Below are positions 11,231 through 23,395 of a stretch of 64,000 nucleotides of DNA, piece after piece (the stretch's first letter is position 1; each line of letters begins with the position of its first letter). Source of the stretch: Paroedura picta (taxonomy: Eukaryota > Chordata > Lepidosauria > Squamata > Gekkonidae); contig NC_135382.1 of NCBI RefSeq assembly GCF_049243985.1, positions 21,866,990 to 21,930,989 of the forward strand, given 5' to 3'. Below the pieces are notes generated by a model. That model was not told the DNA's origin, ran no database searches, and saw only the letters and a list, made by a program, of their open reading frames with translations. The position numbers and the translations under genes were made by a program.

Positions 11231-11438
11231 AACACACCTGAAGTTGCCTCATACTGAGTCCAGCCATTGGTCTAGCAAGGTCAGTATTGTCTGCTCAGAC
11301 TGTCAGCTGCTCTCCAAGGTCTCAGAGGTCTTCCACATTACCTCCTAGTGGAACGTTTTAACTTGGAGATGTTGGGGACTGAACAGGGGACCTTTTGCAT
11401 GTGAAGCAGGTGCTGTACTGCAGAGGCCATGGCCCTTT
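11231..11438 (-). mobile_element. SINE family E, reverse
   Basis: The body (TGCCTCATACTGAGTCCAGC) leads to a reverse tRNA-like head (CTGTACTGCAGAGGCCATGG). A second short piece of the same family follows at 11439-11510. Confidence 0.65.
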
Positions 11439-11510
11439 AAACATGAAGTTGCCTTATATTCAGACGGTTGGTCTATTATGGTCAGTCTTGCCTATGCAAG
11501 AAGCAGCCGC

Positions 11511-13987
11511 GCTCCAGGATTTCCAGTAAAGGTCTTTTCCATCACTTACTGTCCAGTCCTTTTCATATCCTACCAAAATCTCTCTGCAGATTCTTTTATA
11601 AATGAAAAATGTATTTATCAAGTATATCTGGTAGGAATGCCAAGGAGCTTAGCGCTCAGCAAAGTCTTTCTTTTTCCTTAGCTCTCGGAAAGGGATCAGT
11701 CAACGCCTTTATCACCTGAGCAATGCATACTATCTGATCAATTAAAACACCATTTCACGCCCTTCCAGTAATTGAAGCTGGCCTAGCGGTTACATTGTCT
11801 GGAGTCTTTGCTAACCTGGTGGCAGATGTCATTCATAAACAAAGATGTCAGTTATGCAAGGACAGTTGCCTGCAAGCCGCTGGTGACAGCACTCAATGGG
11901 TTTCTTCATAGTGTTGACCAACAGTGTTGATCAACAGTACTCAATGAACTACATGATGGCCACAGGTCACGCAGAAAGTTCTAATTGGTAGGTATGCCAG
12001 TGGTTGTCTCAGGGATTCAAACTTCTGTCCCGAGCCCTCCACCCCAATTTAAGGGTACTTCCACATTGCCACGTGGCAATGTTAAAGCATTTTTAATTTT
12101 TTAAAAAAATAACACTTCTGTATTGCTATGGAGGAACGGCACAACAATAAAGCACCCCCCCCCCCCCCCCGTTTCGGAGATTTGTGTTGTTTTGGTCTCT
12201 ATTTATGTTCTGCTAGATTTGCGAGAGGCTGGACATGGGGACTGGACCCCAAAGAGTGATGTTATATAAACAGTAAAGCTTAAAAACAAAGAACACGGAT
12301 GCCTAGATGATCAGGAGAGGGCTGCTTCATCACACGCTCCACCCCCTTTCCCTGTCCATTCACCTCTGCCAGAAAACACAAACGGGACTGTGTTTTGCCC
12401 GCCCGATTCCAAAAAGACGGTGGACACTTAAGGGAATGTTTTATTTTAACTTAGGGAATGTTGCTTTGCAATCCTGCAGCAACACGGACCGTGCCATTTT
12501 CTTTTTTAAAAAATCTTGAGCAGAAAATGGAGAGGGGAGGGAGGGTGGAGAGGGGAGGCAGGCAAAATGCTGCAGGGACTGTTGCCCATTTCTCCTTTCA
12601 CATAGGCTGGCTGTTCCCTGAACTGAAGCATGATACTAGGTGGCAAATCTAGTGATTTCCCTCATCTCAAGGCAAATCTGACCGAAACTCGAGCCAGCCT
12701 CTGAACAGCCTCGGTTTGCTGATGATGTCATGTGGAAGCAGTACTAAAACCCGCCAACAACCAGAGGCCGTCCAGGGGCAGATTCCTTGCGTGGAAGAAC
12801 AGAGCAGCTACTTAACATAGAACTAGATCAATCATCAGTCCATTGAATAAAGACAACTTGTTAGGCAAAAGTAGAAATTCCAAGAAGAGGCTGACTCCTA
12901 CATCTCTGCATGATGTGTTGTGTTTGCCTTCCAATCAGCTTCTACTGAGAGGTGGTTGGTAATTTAGTAATGTCAGTGTGTCAGGTATGACTGAATCGTT
13001 ATTGTAAGGATTTCGGCATTAGTGGGAGAGAAAGTTCCTCTTTAGCAGGAATGAACTCTGATAGTTAAATAGAGCTTCCATCTTCAAAGGCACTGTACCT
13101 CTGAATACCAATTTCTGGGGGACAAATAAAGAATAAGGGCTCGTAGTCTTCGTGCCCTGCATGTCAGAGACATTTCATATGTACTGTTTTCCCGTAATGG
13201 GATGTACACAGATCACATTTTGGGAACTCAAGGCAAATCTGGGCTCTACATGTACTTGTGAGGATCCATGCATAAATGGACCCAGCACAGTCTCCCTTGG
13301 GCAAGATCTTTTTTACCACCTAGTGCTTTTCCCCCTATACATTATAATGCCCAGAAATGGGTCACACAACATCTTGTGCAACTGGAAAATACAACATGAG
13401 GGTGCAACAAGTTTGACTTGGCACAAGGAGCTACTTTGGTCTTTATCTTGCATTTCTGCTTGCACAAGAAGTCCAGGGCAAGTGGAAATTTTCTGCTGGA
13501 TCCAACCCATAGCCTTTACACACGATCCTGCACATTAATTCCCAGTCTTCAAGCACACAGAGAGCTACACTCAATGTTCTGGTGGGAGGGAGAAATATAT
13601 CTCCATTTTGCATCTGTGATCAGATACAGCGCCTTATCACACTGCAACTCAAGAACGCGAGTTCTTCTATGTATACTATTTCCTCATAGCCTAAGGGCTA
13701 CATCCTAAGTACCTGGAACCAGAATCCTATTCAAATCTATTCAACTAGTCAGTTAATCCCCATAGAATGTTTACAAAGTAGAATTATGCAAAAAAAATAT
13801 ACGTGCACTTATTACAAAACAGTCAAAAACCATTTTAGGTTTGGAGAGTAAAACTATTTCAACAATATCAACTAAGGACCATATGCGACCTGGAACCAGA
13901 ATCCTACTCGGGTTTATTCAATGGGACTTGTATTTTTAGGATTAAACCCCCAGTTGGGATTTTTTTAAATTGCATGTGTACAGAAAC
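11511..13987. other. Longest stretch without recognised features in the 5' part
   Basis: No exon or placed repeat is visible. It holds a run of about 15 C at 12156-12170 and a purine-rich GAGGGGAGGGAGGGTGGAGA tract near 12530. Two related phrases, ACCTGGAACCAGAATCCTA, occur near 13710 and 13889 and suggest a decayed dispersed repeat. Confidence 0.45.
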
Positions 13988-14139
13988 CTCTAGCTCAGGG
14001 GTAGTCAAACTGCGGCCCTCCAGATGTCCATGGACTACAATTCCCACGAGCCCCTGCCAGCATTCGCTGGCAGGGGCTTGTGGGAATTGTAGTCCATGGA
14101 CATCTGGAGGGCCGCAGTTTGACTACCCCTGCTCTAGCT
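13988..14139. mobile_element. Palindromic hAT-like MITE, copy 3
   Basis: The 136-bp palindrome (13996-14131) has an exact duplication, CTCTAGCT, at 13988-13995 and 14132-14139. The two arms show almost no mismatches, so this insertion is young. Confidence 0.9.
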
Positions 14140-15367
14140 GCCTGTAGCAGCTGCAGCTTGCAACAAGGCACCCCCACAAAGCCTTGTCAGCAGTACCACT
14201 TTTACCACTATAACAAACCAATTGCCTGCTCATGTTCCTAAGCCTCGCCAGACTACTTGCTGTCAAGAGGAACAAAGGAAGTGGCGCCTTTTTCACTGAG
14301 GCTTCCTTGTTCCTCTCTGCTGATCAAAGGGGCCTGATGCTGCAGGAAAAGATGGGCAGGCGACTGGCAGTTTTGAGGGGGGGGGGCTCTGCATTGGGTT
14401 TTATAGCTGCTCTGATTGCTACTACAGGCATCCGGGGGCTTCTGAATCAACGGGAGCTGGTTTTCAGGCTGCAATGTGTGCTGGCCCATGGAAAGTCTGT
14501 TCAGCAAAGATACAGGGAATTTATTTTGTTTCTCTTATATTTTTCAAGGAGTGAGTATTTCTGAACATTCCATATACAGTAGCTTCGTCGGGATCAAAAC
14601 CATTAAATGTGTTCTGACATTTTAATCCGGTGACCAAACTCATTTGACATAGTCGTTTAGCGCTGGAAGAAAAACAGCTGAAAATCTCTCATAAATATGC
14701 TTTGGCCTTGGAGGTTCTTCCGATGTTTTCTTCCTTTTGTGGGGGTAACAATTCAATGATACACCCCTGATTGATCAGGCAGGACAAGAAATTGCTGCCT
14801 ATGAAGAACAGGCAATCGGGGCTTCCATAAAGCAAAGCCTAGTGAATCAAACAACGCTGTTTGTAGAAAGTTAGGTTACACAGTGAGAGCTGCAAAATAT
14901 CATCAGTCTCAGTGTTTTGTAGTTGAGTGGCAAAACCTCATTGTGTCAACTGTATCTTTAATTGATGGAAATCTGGACATTGTACCACGGGACCTGGCCT
15001 ACAAATGCTATACTGTCTGGTTGTTGAGTGGATTGTACTCTTCTGGATTGACAATAACAGCCCATGTTGGAAAAAATCAACCCACAGGAAGAAAACTAGG
15101 ACCCCAGGAAGAAAAGTTCCAGACCAGAGGTATCCATCAGAGGAATCTGAGGTATGGATGTGAGCAAGAGTCTTCTGGATCAGATCCATCCAATGCCATA
15201 ACCTGTTGCACAAAAGAGCCAACTAGCTACCTGCAGGGCCAACAAACCGGACATAGCCTTTCCCTGATGTTGCCTTCTAGCACTAGGATTCAGAGGTTTC
15301 CTGCCGCTGAATGAGGAGATTCCCGTAGACACCATGGCCAGTAGCCACTGATAGGCGTCTCCTCCAT
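14140..15367. other. No recognised gene
   Basis: A 110-codon open frame (14232-14564, plus) and a 143-codon frame (14883-15314, plus) exist, but neither resembles a known protein and neither has splice or start context that supports it. Confidence 0.4.
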
Positions 15368-15758
15368 GTCTATCCCCAGCTTTCTCAACTAGGGTTTCAT
15401 GAAATCCTGGGGTTTCTTGATGGCCCTGAAAGGGTTTCCTGAATGGTGGGAGATAATTAATTATATATATATATATATATATATAACAAGTTAAACATTT
15501 ATTGGGTGATATGACCATATATGGTCGTCAACCTGCCCCCTTTCCCAAAATGGCCAATGGTGGGCCTGGAGGGGGTGGAAGGGGAGGGGCTCCGGGTGGG
15601 TGTGTCCACAGCTATGCTTTCCAACCATATTAATCACTGTCATACCACTCCTGGGCGTTCTCAGAGCCTGAAGAATGTTCTCAATGGTACAAAATGGTAC
15701 AAAATGGTACAAAAGGGAGTTCTCAATGGTACAAAAGCTGAGAAAGACTGGTCTAACC
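15368..15758. mobile_element. hAT-like MITE with CAGCTTTCTCA ends
   Basis: The element (15376-15750) has ends CCAGCTTTCTCAACTAGGG and GCTGAGAAAGACTG, in inverted relation. Flanking octamers GTCTATCC and GTCTAACC match at seven of eight bases. Inside are an (AT)n tract at 15462-15484 and a three-unit tandem of AAAATGGTAC at 15682-15720. Confidence 0.65.
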
Positions 15759-16747
15759 CCTGGTTAAATCCATGTGCCCCCATTGTTATCAATACAGCCT
15801 CTGGCAGTGAAGGCCACACTTTCAGTACTCATTGAGCGAGGAAATCATCTGGAGATAAACTTTAATAGCCAGAGATGTCCAGGTGCCACCCTAAGGAGGG
15901 TGGAGGTAACCTCTACATTAAAAATGGCCTCCTTTAAAGGTCTTTTTTCCTTCTTCTTGATGAGCCACAGTGTACTGTCATAATACTGTTTGGCAGAGAA
16001 AGAGAAAGGGAGGGCAAAGAAGGTTTCTAGGCCATGAAGGAGTGACATTACCACTTTTATAGTTTTCCTGAAATGCTTAGAAGAAAGGTAACCATTTCAT
16101 ATATTTAAAATAACGGTAAAAAAGAGGGAAAAGAATGGAGGGAAGCCCCCATGAACAATGTAGAACCAGGACAGCATGAGCACCATTCTTGCCCTACTTT
16201 TAAAAAAATGCATGTAATGCCATTGCTGTGGTGTCAGTGTGCTATTCTAGGATATGGACAAAAGTCTATAGTTTAACTATAGAGTTTTGTCCAAATCCTA
16301 GAACTTCCTGTCCCATCACTTCCGTGTCTGCTTGCTGTGGCAGTTTTCACAAGTGGGCACAGGAGCCTCAATTAATATGCTAAAACACATTTTGGAATAT
16401 TTATGAAATATAAACATTTGTGTTTTATTCGGACTCTAGTGATAAACACAGTTTGAAGAGGAAGGGAAAGGGAACAGTTTCATTTCAAAGCAGCCGAGAC
16501 CCAGTTTAGACCTGTGATCTATTCTCTATCTTTAGGTATAGGACTGCTGTACAAACAACTTACTAACAAACTCAGATTAGGGATTTAGACTTGGAAATAA
16601 TGAATCCGTTTTTGGCTATTTCACAGAATAGACTATAAATGAATTCAAAAAACATGAATGGATGCAATCAGTGACTTTGGAATGACTCAGCCACAAAAAT
16701 GACAGGTAGCCCAAACTCCCTTCTGCATGAAGCTGATGGGCTCCCAG
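15759..16747. other. No recognised gene
   Basis: No exons or placed repeats are visible. A local inverted pair, AAAGTCTATAGTTTAACTAT followed by AGAGTTTTGTCC, sits near 16260. Confidence 0.4.
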
Positions 16748-16947
16748 TAGGGCCAGCAACCTCCAGGTAGAACCTGGAACTTTCCTGAAATGACTACTGG
16801 TCTCCAGACTACAAACATCCATTCCCCTGGAGGAAATGGCTGCTTTAGAGGGTGGAATCTATGACATCATATCCCACTGGGTTCCACCACCTCCCTAACT
16901 CAGCCCCTATTCTCTAGGGATTTCTCAGCTCAGATTTGGCCACCCTA
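16748..16947 (+). mobile_element. MITE family D
   Basis: It begins TAGGGCCAGCAACCTCCAGG and ends TTTGGCCACCCTA, with the common interior (GGAGGAAATGGCTGCTTTAG). Confidence 0.75.
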
Positions 16948-18065
16948 GTTCCCAGAATGCATTCCTGTAATATCTGAAAAGCCCCAGAAAGGCTAGCACA
17001 CTTATTATATAAATAAGCATTGGTAGACTTCAGCCAAGACATCCTATGATAAGATGTGTGAAATCTGTTAAATGCTCAAGGAGTCCTCCTTGGAAATCAG
17101 TGGGTTTTACTTCCAAGAAAACAAGATAGGAGTGTCAGATTTCTTTAATAGGATCACAGCTTTACCTTCCAGGATGACTATTCCATGACTATAGCAGCAA
17201 GAAGAACCAGCTTTTCGTAAGAACAAGACTAGTAGGAGAAACCACAGGCTGCTTAAATCTCATCTTGGGTGTTTTAATGCAGCATGGAAAACTCGCAAAC
17301 AGACTGCCAAAAGTGACATGTTATCTTTTAATTCTTAACGTGGCACCATTTTCACACCATGAAATGCATCATATTGTTTTTGTTTTTGCATTGCAAATGC
17401 TGCCCACAGTTCTGACAGCATTTTTTCAGCAAGGCTTCTGAAACTAGTTTTACGGTGACTTTTCTCATGTGACAGCACCGAGGATGGTCTTTTTTGATAC
17501 ATAAATGTTTGCATATTTTTTTATCTCCTCCCCTTTCCTGCTGTCCCTCATCTACCAATGAGAGCTTGACTGCTTGCCACTGATAATCTGCCCATGTCAG
17601 CGATCATGTGAATTTGCCATTTGCTCTGGCAACCAAGCCAACTTTATTGCTATGTAAATTAGTAGAAATTACCCTGTGGTATGCATGACATTTCCTTCAT
17701 AGCTTTCCGTGAATGCTCATGAGACTACAAACTTTACCTCTGATCAGTGACCATGGTGTGGGGGGACCTTGTTTGAAAGTTTATCAGGTTGGTGAAGCAG
17801 AGGGGTCTGAAATGCCAGTTCCAGATTGCAGAGAGTGCGGAAGCAGCTTCAGGCTATGGGCAGAGGCTCCCACTTTGGGTTCACCAGTGATTTTTAAAAA
17901 ACCTTCACTGGGAAAGGGATTGTATGGCGGGGGCTTTACGTTTGCATGGGAGCCTGCAATATGCTGCGGTCCACCCTACCCACTCTCTACAAGGAACAAT
18001 ATACTTCAGAAAGGGAAAGGTGGTAGTTTTGGCATTCAGAAGCCTGTATATCCCCACGGAAAAGT
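16948..18065. other. No recognised gene
   Basis: There are short open frames only, and I could place no repeat. Confidence 0.4.
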
Positions 18066-18110
18066 CTCCATGTCCATGAACTACAATTCCCATAAAGCCC
18101 CACTAGCAGC
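18066..18110 (+). mobile_element. Fragment of the palindromic hAT-like MITE
   Basis: Only TCCATGTCCATGAACTACAA and TTCCCAT remain, with the outer arms lost. Confidence 0.5.
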
Positions 18111-18665
18111 ATGTGTCAGAGTGGTGGTCAGGTAACTTTGCAGCACAATGGAGGAATTCCCCCACAGTTACAGTCAGAACGGTTTAAAATTCATAATCAC
18201 TTTAAAAAAAAACAACAGTGCAGAATCAGAGCATATGCATAAACAGGAATGTTTTAAAAACATTTCTTAAAAGGGTGATTTTAAAGGGTCAGTGAATTGA
18301 CTGCAAAGGAAAGCAATGCATGCATAATAGGCCCTGTTTTCTGGGAAATCCATGTCCAAATGTAGCAAGTTAGCCTGCAAAACTCTAGGGATGGTATTAT
18401 ACATCTTTCCCATGAGTTCTGAGTCTCCACAGCATAGCAGGGGGCATTCCGTGGAGGGAAAGAAATAGTAACCTTGTTTGCTCCTAAAGAAAAAGAAATC
18501 AAGCCCATTTAAAAAAACACTGAGACTCAGCGCCTTACCAAATATTGTCATACTTTCTCCCATGGAGGTGAATTGCCATCTAGTGGCGGCACAGGGCCAT
18601 GGTCTCCCCATCAGAGAGTATCAAACTGGAGGCAGGAAATATGGGAGCACTGGTCCAAAAGATCT

Positions 18666-18797
18666 GGGCCCTGTATGCATATGTTGGATGATGCACTTTC
18701 AATATGATTCTGCAGCTGGATTTTCCTGTGCGGAACTGGAAGATCTACTTCTAAAACCAATTGAAAGTCAACTGTCCAACATGTGCAGAATGGGCCC
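18666..18797. mobile_element. Short MITE with GGGCCC/GCACATGTTGGA ends
   Basis: The left end (GGGCCCTGTATGCATATG) mirrors the right end (CATGTGCAGAATGGGCCC), and inside, TTGGATGATGCACTTTCAAT mirrors ATTGAAAGTCAACTGTCCAA. The ends resemble family F, and similar short elements lie at 45077 and 50553. Confidence 0.6.
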
Positions 18798-18924
18798 TGG
18801 TTTCAGAGCCCTGCTCCCCCATCATTCTTTACTCTTGGGCAGATTAACTGGAGAGAGAAATGGGTTTAGTTTGGTGTTTCCACACTAACTCTACTTAGCC
18901 CTCTTCACTGTGAGTATGGTAGAT

Positions 18925-19090
18925 TAGACTTTATTTCATAATTTTCAATGTTTTATAATTTTTGTATTTTAAAGGCCTTTTAATGTCCAGAATATTTGAA
19001 CGTTGTTGTTTTGATGTCTGCTGTCTTGGAGGCCATGCATTATTTGGAAAGACGGCATGGAAATGTTTCCAATAAAATACATTAACCTAC
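18925..19090 (+). mobile_element. LINE 3'-tail-like remnant
   Basis: The A+T-rich segment, with GGAAAGACGGCATGGAAATG and a terminal AATAAAA, looks like the end of an L2/CR1-type LINE. No coding part remains. Confidence 0.4.
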
Positions 19091-19271
19091 CTAACAGGGT
19101 TGTTGTGAGGGGTAGAAGCGAGTAGCATATCTGCTTATTTAAGCTCCTTATGATGTTGGCAGAGTTTAAGTATGCAAGGGAGCAAAGAAACAGCTGCTTA
19201 AAGAATAAATTGAGAGAGTTAGGAGAGAGAGAGAAACCTGTCTAACTGACTAACTGTTCTTTTTAATCTGA

Positions 19272-19510
19272 AGGCAAACAGGGAGGAAGTGTGCTCGAAG
19301 GAGCAGAAAATCTCCAATTCAACCATAGTTTAATCAGGACACAAAGGGAGATTATTTGAAAAATACCAGGAAGTTCCTGGTCTAAATATACTAACTACAC
19401 ATCTCCTCAAATTTCCTCTGCAGGACATTCTTCATATATGCTGCAGCATCATGCACACTACAAATTCCAACAGGTGAAAGGGCAGGATCAAAATGCACTA
19501 GAGAGGGAGA
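19272..19510 (+). repeat. Unclassified repeat G, uninterrupted copy
   Basis: It is co-linear with 36752-37200: CAGGGAGGAAGT, AAAAATACCAGGAAGTTCC, CTGCAGGACA then TCTTCATAT, CACACTACA. It preserves the empty target CACACTACAAATTCCAACAG into which a palindrome is inserted in the other copy. I cannot name its class. Confidence 0.65.
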
Positions 19511-19854
19511 TAATTTTTCCTTACCTGTGCGTTGGAGACCTGTGCACCACAGGCTTGTTCCACAGTTGTATCTAGTCAAACAGGTTTTGGAGATTTGCAG
19601 AATATTTTAATGGGGGTAAAACCTGTTTAGCCAGTTTTCACCAATGATGGCAGCAAAAAGGTTGGGTGGGAACAAATAACAGTTTTTAAGAGGGAAGAGC
19701 AGTTAAAGAGCTCAGGGGCTGAAGTGGGCGTAGTCAGGGTGGGGAGGGAGAGGAAGGGAAGATCAACGCAATCCCCTCTGTGCATATGTTAAGCATGAGT
19801 ATGTGCATGAATTGCACAGGTGTGCACAGACAGGTAGTATATAACCATGTACTA

Positions 19855-20040
19855 AAGCTTTGCCCATGAGGCTGGGAGTTCAATCCCAGCAGCCAGCTCA
19901 AGGTTGACTCAGCCTTCCATCCTTCCGAGGTCGGTAAAATGAGTACCCAGCTTGCTGGGGGGTAAACGGTCATGACTGGGGAAGGCACTGGCAAACCACC
20001 CCATATTGAGTCACCCCAAGGGTCAGATGTCACCCCAAGC
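19855..20040 (+). mobile_element. SINE family C, 5'-truncated
   Basis: It starts within the head (GCTTTGCCCATGAGGCTGGG) and runs to CACCCCAAGGGTCAGATG. The tail is missing. Confidence 0.75.
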
Positions 20041-20267
20041 CAGAAGATTCTTCCATGACCTCCTTAAGGTTTGGAAAGTTGTCAAAAGCTATTGTGGAGG
20101 GGAGTGACTAGATCCTAACCAGAATGCTATCATTGACAGAAATTTCCAAGTCGATAAGTGATGGGATAAACTAAAACCAGGAAAAAGAACTAAGTTGAAC
20201 ATTTTCTACTTTGGCAAACATGCATGTTTGCAAACTGAGCATGGATTGGTGTCGCACTATTCTTCTT

Positions 20268-20362
20268 GAGAACCTAAGAAGAGCCGTACTGGATCAGACC
20301 AATAGTACATCTAGCCCAGCATCCCGTCACACACAGCAGCCAACCAGTTCCTCTGGGCAGAG
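20268..20362 (-). mobile_element. LINE-like 3' fragment (family J), reverse
   Basis: AGAACCTAAGAAGAGCCGTA then CTGGATCAGACCAATAGT is the reverse of the CTGATCCAGCAGGGCTCTTC end seen at 35740 and 56130. Confidence 0.55.
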
Positions 20363-20364
20363 CG

Positions 20365-20630
20365 CAGAATCAGAATCAGAATCAGAATCAGAATCAGAAT
20401 CAGAATCAGAAGCAGAATCAGAAGCAGAATCAGAAGAAGCAGAAGCAGAAGCAGAAGCAGAAGCAGAAGCAGAAGCAGAAGAAGAAGAAGAAGAAGAAGA
20501 AGAAGAAGAAGCAGAAGCAGAAGCAGAAGCAGAAGCAGAAGAAGAAGCAGAAGAAGAAGAAGAAGAAGAAGAAGAAGAAGAAGAAGAAGAAGAAGAAGAA
20601 GAAGAAGAAGAAGAAGAAGAAGAAGAAGAG
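20365..20630 (+). repeat. (GAATCA)n-(GAAGCA)n-(GAA)n microsatellite
   Basis: About 265 bp of GAA-based repeat begin as GAATCA units, pass through GAAGCA blocks and end as a long pure GAA run. The run abuts a SINE B 3' end, whose natural tail is GAA/CTT. Its long acidic or serine-rich open frames are artefacts of the repeat. Confidence 0.95.
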
Positions 20631-20648
20631 TTGGTTCTTATATGCTGA
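20631..20648 (-). mobile_element. SINE family B remnant
   Basis: Only the 3' end, AGTTGGTTCTTATATGCTG, is left, directly joined to the GAA run. Confidence 0.7.
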
Positions 20649-21040
20649 GGCCTTTCCTGCATGTTGCCTTCCGGCTCTGAGGTTCAGAGGCTTAGAACCC
20701 CTCCAGCTCTATGGCCAGTATCCAATGAGAGACTTTTTCTCCATGAGGACTAAAACATGGAAATTAGTTTCAATGAAGGAAATGTTTGCTTTGGGTAACA
20801 GTTCACCTAACCACAAACGGCGTGATCTGAGGACAAACTGAAACTGACATAGGGGATCTGTTGAGTGGATTTCCCAACTCCTTTTAACTGAAATGCTATT
20901 GCTGGGTGCTGCTTTGGTTTTCAGAGTAATTCTGCCGGGAGGAGGGAGATTTATCCTATGCCCAGATCTGTGCCTCCCTTCCCAATTGCCGTTTGCAAGG
21001 AGGAACAAGTACCTGTATTAGGGTTCCAAATCTTCCATTC

Positions 21041-21409
21041 ACTTAGAGCAGTGGTTCTCAACCTGGGGGTCCGGACCCCTTTAGGGGTCGAATGACCCCT
21101 TCACAAGGGTTGCAGCAGGGCAAGCAGCTTGGCCGGGGGGGGGGGGCATCCACACAACAGCTTTGTGGGGTAGGTCTGGAGCAGCAGAAAAGAGCAAGAT
21201 CAGCATGGTGGGACAAGAGGCAAAACTGAACTGAGAAACCCCGGGGGGGGGGGAGTTTATATACAATCATGAACAATGGATCTTCATGCCATTGGTCAGT
21301 TTGGGTTTAATTTCTGTGAAAGAAGACTTCCATCATTTTATGGTTGGGGGTCACCACAACATGAGGAACTGTATTAAAGGGTCAAGGCATTAGGAAGGCT
21401 GACCTAGAG
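21041..21409. mobile_element. hAT (Charlie-like) non-autonomous element
   Basis: The left end (CAGTGGTTCTCAACCTGGGG, 21049) is the classical hAT-Charlie type. Octamers ACTTAGAG (21041-21048) and ACCTAGAG (21402-21409) are a target duplication with one change. The right terminal repeat is cut short, ending GCATTAGGAAGGCTG. G-runs lie at 21134 and 21243. Confidence 0.75.
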
Positions 21410-21441
21410 AAATCACTGACCTAGACCTAAATCACTGACCT

Positions 21442-21571
21442 AGAGAAAAATGGCTTTTTGGGAAGATGGACTCGATGGCATTATAGTCTATCCTCTCCCC
21501 AAACCCTGACCTCCCCCAGCTCTACCGTCAAAATCTCTGGATATTTCCCCAACCTGATGTTGGCAACCCTA
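21442..21571 (+). mobile_element. MITE family D fragment
   Basis: This is the 3' half only: AAATGGCTTTTTGGGAAGAT to GATGTTGGCAACCCTAA. Confidence 0.65.
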
Positions 21572-22229
21572 ACTTGTACATTAGTCCATTGGGACCCATG
21601 GCACCTGCTTAGAACTGCTTCAGCTCAAGAGAACAGCACGGGGAGAAGGCTAAATACTTAACCCCCACTTTGCCACAGCCTCAATCCAAATTGGACCTCT
21701 GCACACCTGAAAATTAAGTTTAAACATCGCTTGGAGCTCTCAGCACCTGTCTGGTTTGGCCCTAAAAGTGGGAAGGTCTCAGTTCAAATGCTCCTGGGCC
21801 CTGGAGCTTCATCTTCTCCCCACACCCCCTTCAGTCTCACCTGATGGATAAGGCTGGTGTTGGGAGGACAAAACGAAGGAGGGATGAGGTCAGCTTCTTC
21901 AGGGAAAAGCAGAATGGTTGGAGAGAGATAAATAATTGGGGATACGCACTAGACACGCGCCTTATTTTTAGTTCACATATCCCAGGACAAATGGTTCCAG
22001 GACAGAAATCTGATTGAAGGTAAAATGAATACAATATCTGCTCTTCCCCAACAGAAAACATGCATTTGCACAATAGAATATGTGACACAAGAAAGCAAGG
22101 GCTGCAGAAACAGATTAAGGTCCAAGCAACGGAAATACTCAGCAGTGGCAGAACACCCCTCCTCAAGGATTTTGTTAGTGTTAAAATGTTGGTAGTTTTT
22201 TTCCCTATTTATTGATAACGCCTTCTGTG

Positions 22230-22230
<1 letters not shown>
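21572..22230. other. No recognised gene
   Basis: No exon or placed repeat is visible. Confidence 0.45.

Positions 22231-22286
<56 letters not shown>
22231..22286 (+). repeat. (TC)n microsatellite
   Basis: About 28 uninterrupted TC units lie 50 bp before the next palindromic MITE. Confidence 0.95.
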
Positions 22287-22289
<3 letters not shown>

Positions 22290-22333
22290 CTTCCTCAGTT
22301 GGCCTCAGTTTCTCACAAAGGTGCCATCATATA

Positions 22334-22485
22334 CCCCAGACCAGGGGTAGTCAAACTGCGGCCCTCCAGATATCCGTGGACTACAATTCCCATGAGCCCC
22401 TGCCAGCAAACGCTGGCAGGGGCTTCTGGGAATTGTAGTCCACGGACATCTGGAGGGCCGCAATTTGACTACCCCTGCCCCAGAC
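22334..22485. mobile_element. Palindromic hAT-like MITE, copy 4
   Basis: The 136-bp palindrome (22342-22477) has an exact duplication, CCCCAGAC, at 22334-22341 and 22478-22485. Confidence 0.9.
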
Positions 22486-22517
22486 TGACTGGTGACTTCC
22501 TGTGTGTGTGTGTGTGT

Positions 22518-23395
22518 TAGTTTTATTACGGTCATAGACTTCCTGTGGTGATGTCATCCCGTTCCTTGTGTGCTCCCGGATTGGCTCAGTTTTCCCCTAT
22601 GACAAATCACTAAAAAGAAGCAGCAGCCAAGACGGTGCAGAGCGGAAGGCGGGGGAGAGTGGCGCTGAAAGAAGAGGAAAGCTTGGCACGGAGCCTGGCT
22701 GGGAAAGGTGAACCTCTTCACTATCAAAAGGGAGTTGGAGGAGACATCGGACAGAACTTTTGTGCTCTCCTTGACCTGCACACTTCATGGTGAGGCAACT
22801 ATCCCTGACATCACCTTTGAACAGTGTCGCCTATTAAGGAGTTTCTGCCCTGCAGCCAGTCTGACTTGTAATGGGCGAGAGCAGGACTCGGTGCCATCCT
22901 CGCTGGGATCCCTCATGGAGTGGGTGGCTCTTCAGGATACTTTTCCGGAAAATGGGGGAGGCTTCCTGGTAAAGGGAGAGGCTGAGCTGAAGCCTCTGGA
23001 GGTAGCACACAGGAACCTGGGTGGAGGCAAGAGAGAGTCAAAGGGAGCAGTCGGGACAGGAAGCGCCAACGTGTGGGAGGTGTAGGGGCCCAGAAGGTAC
23101 TTAGGGACACAGGTGCCTTGCAGCAGCTCCTGGGGATTATGAGGCAGCTTAGGCTCCAGGTTTCAGATTTGTTTCTGGGGCAAGGAGTGGCAGATTTCCC
23201 TTTCTTTGTCCCACGCTGGTTTTGAACATGCCTGTAGCCCACACACACCAAGAACTGCACCGAAACGACTCTTGCAAGCAGGGAGCTAGGGACCTTCCCT
23301 TGCCACGGGCTTCAGTGTCCGGGAAAGCTCCTCCAGGAGCTGTCATCTTGACCTGCCTGCATTCAGTTCTTAAGGCTGACATTGGCTAGACCCAG
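22518..23395 (+). other. GC-moderate block, possible promoter or exon; no recognised gene
   Basis: A reverse CCAAT box (GGATTGGCTC, 22577) precedes a purine-rich stretch with GCAGAGCGGAAGGCGGGGGA (22636). A 125-codon open frame follows (22708-23085) that resembles nothing I know. This could be the 5' end of an untranslated or lineage-specific transcript, or chance. Confidence 0.25.

Noticed and set aside
20211-20662. Long acidic or serine-rich open frames
   Set aside because: They are translations of the GAA/GAATCA microsatellite.
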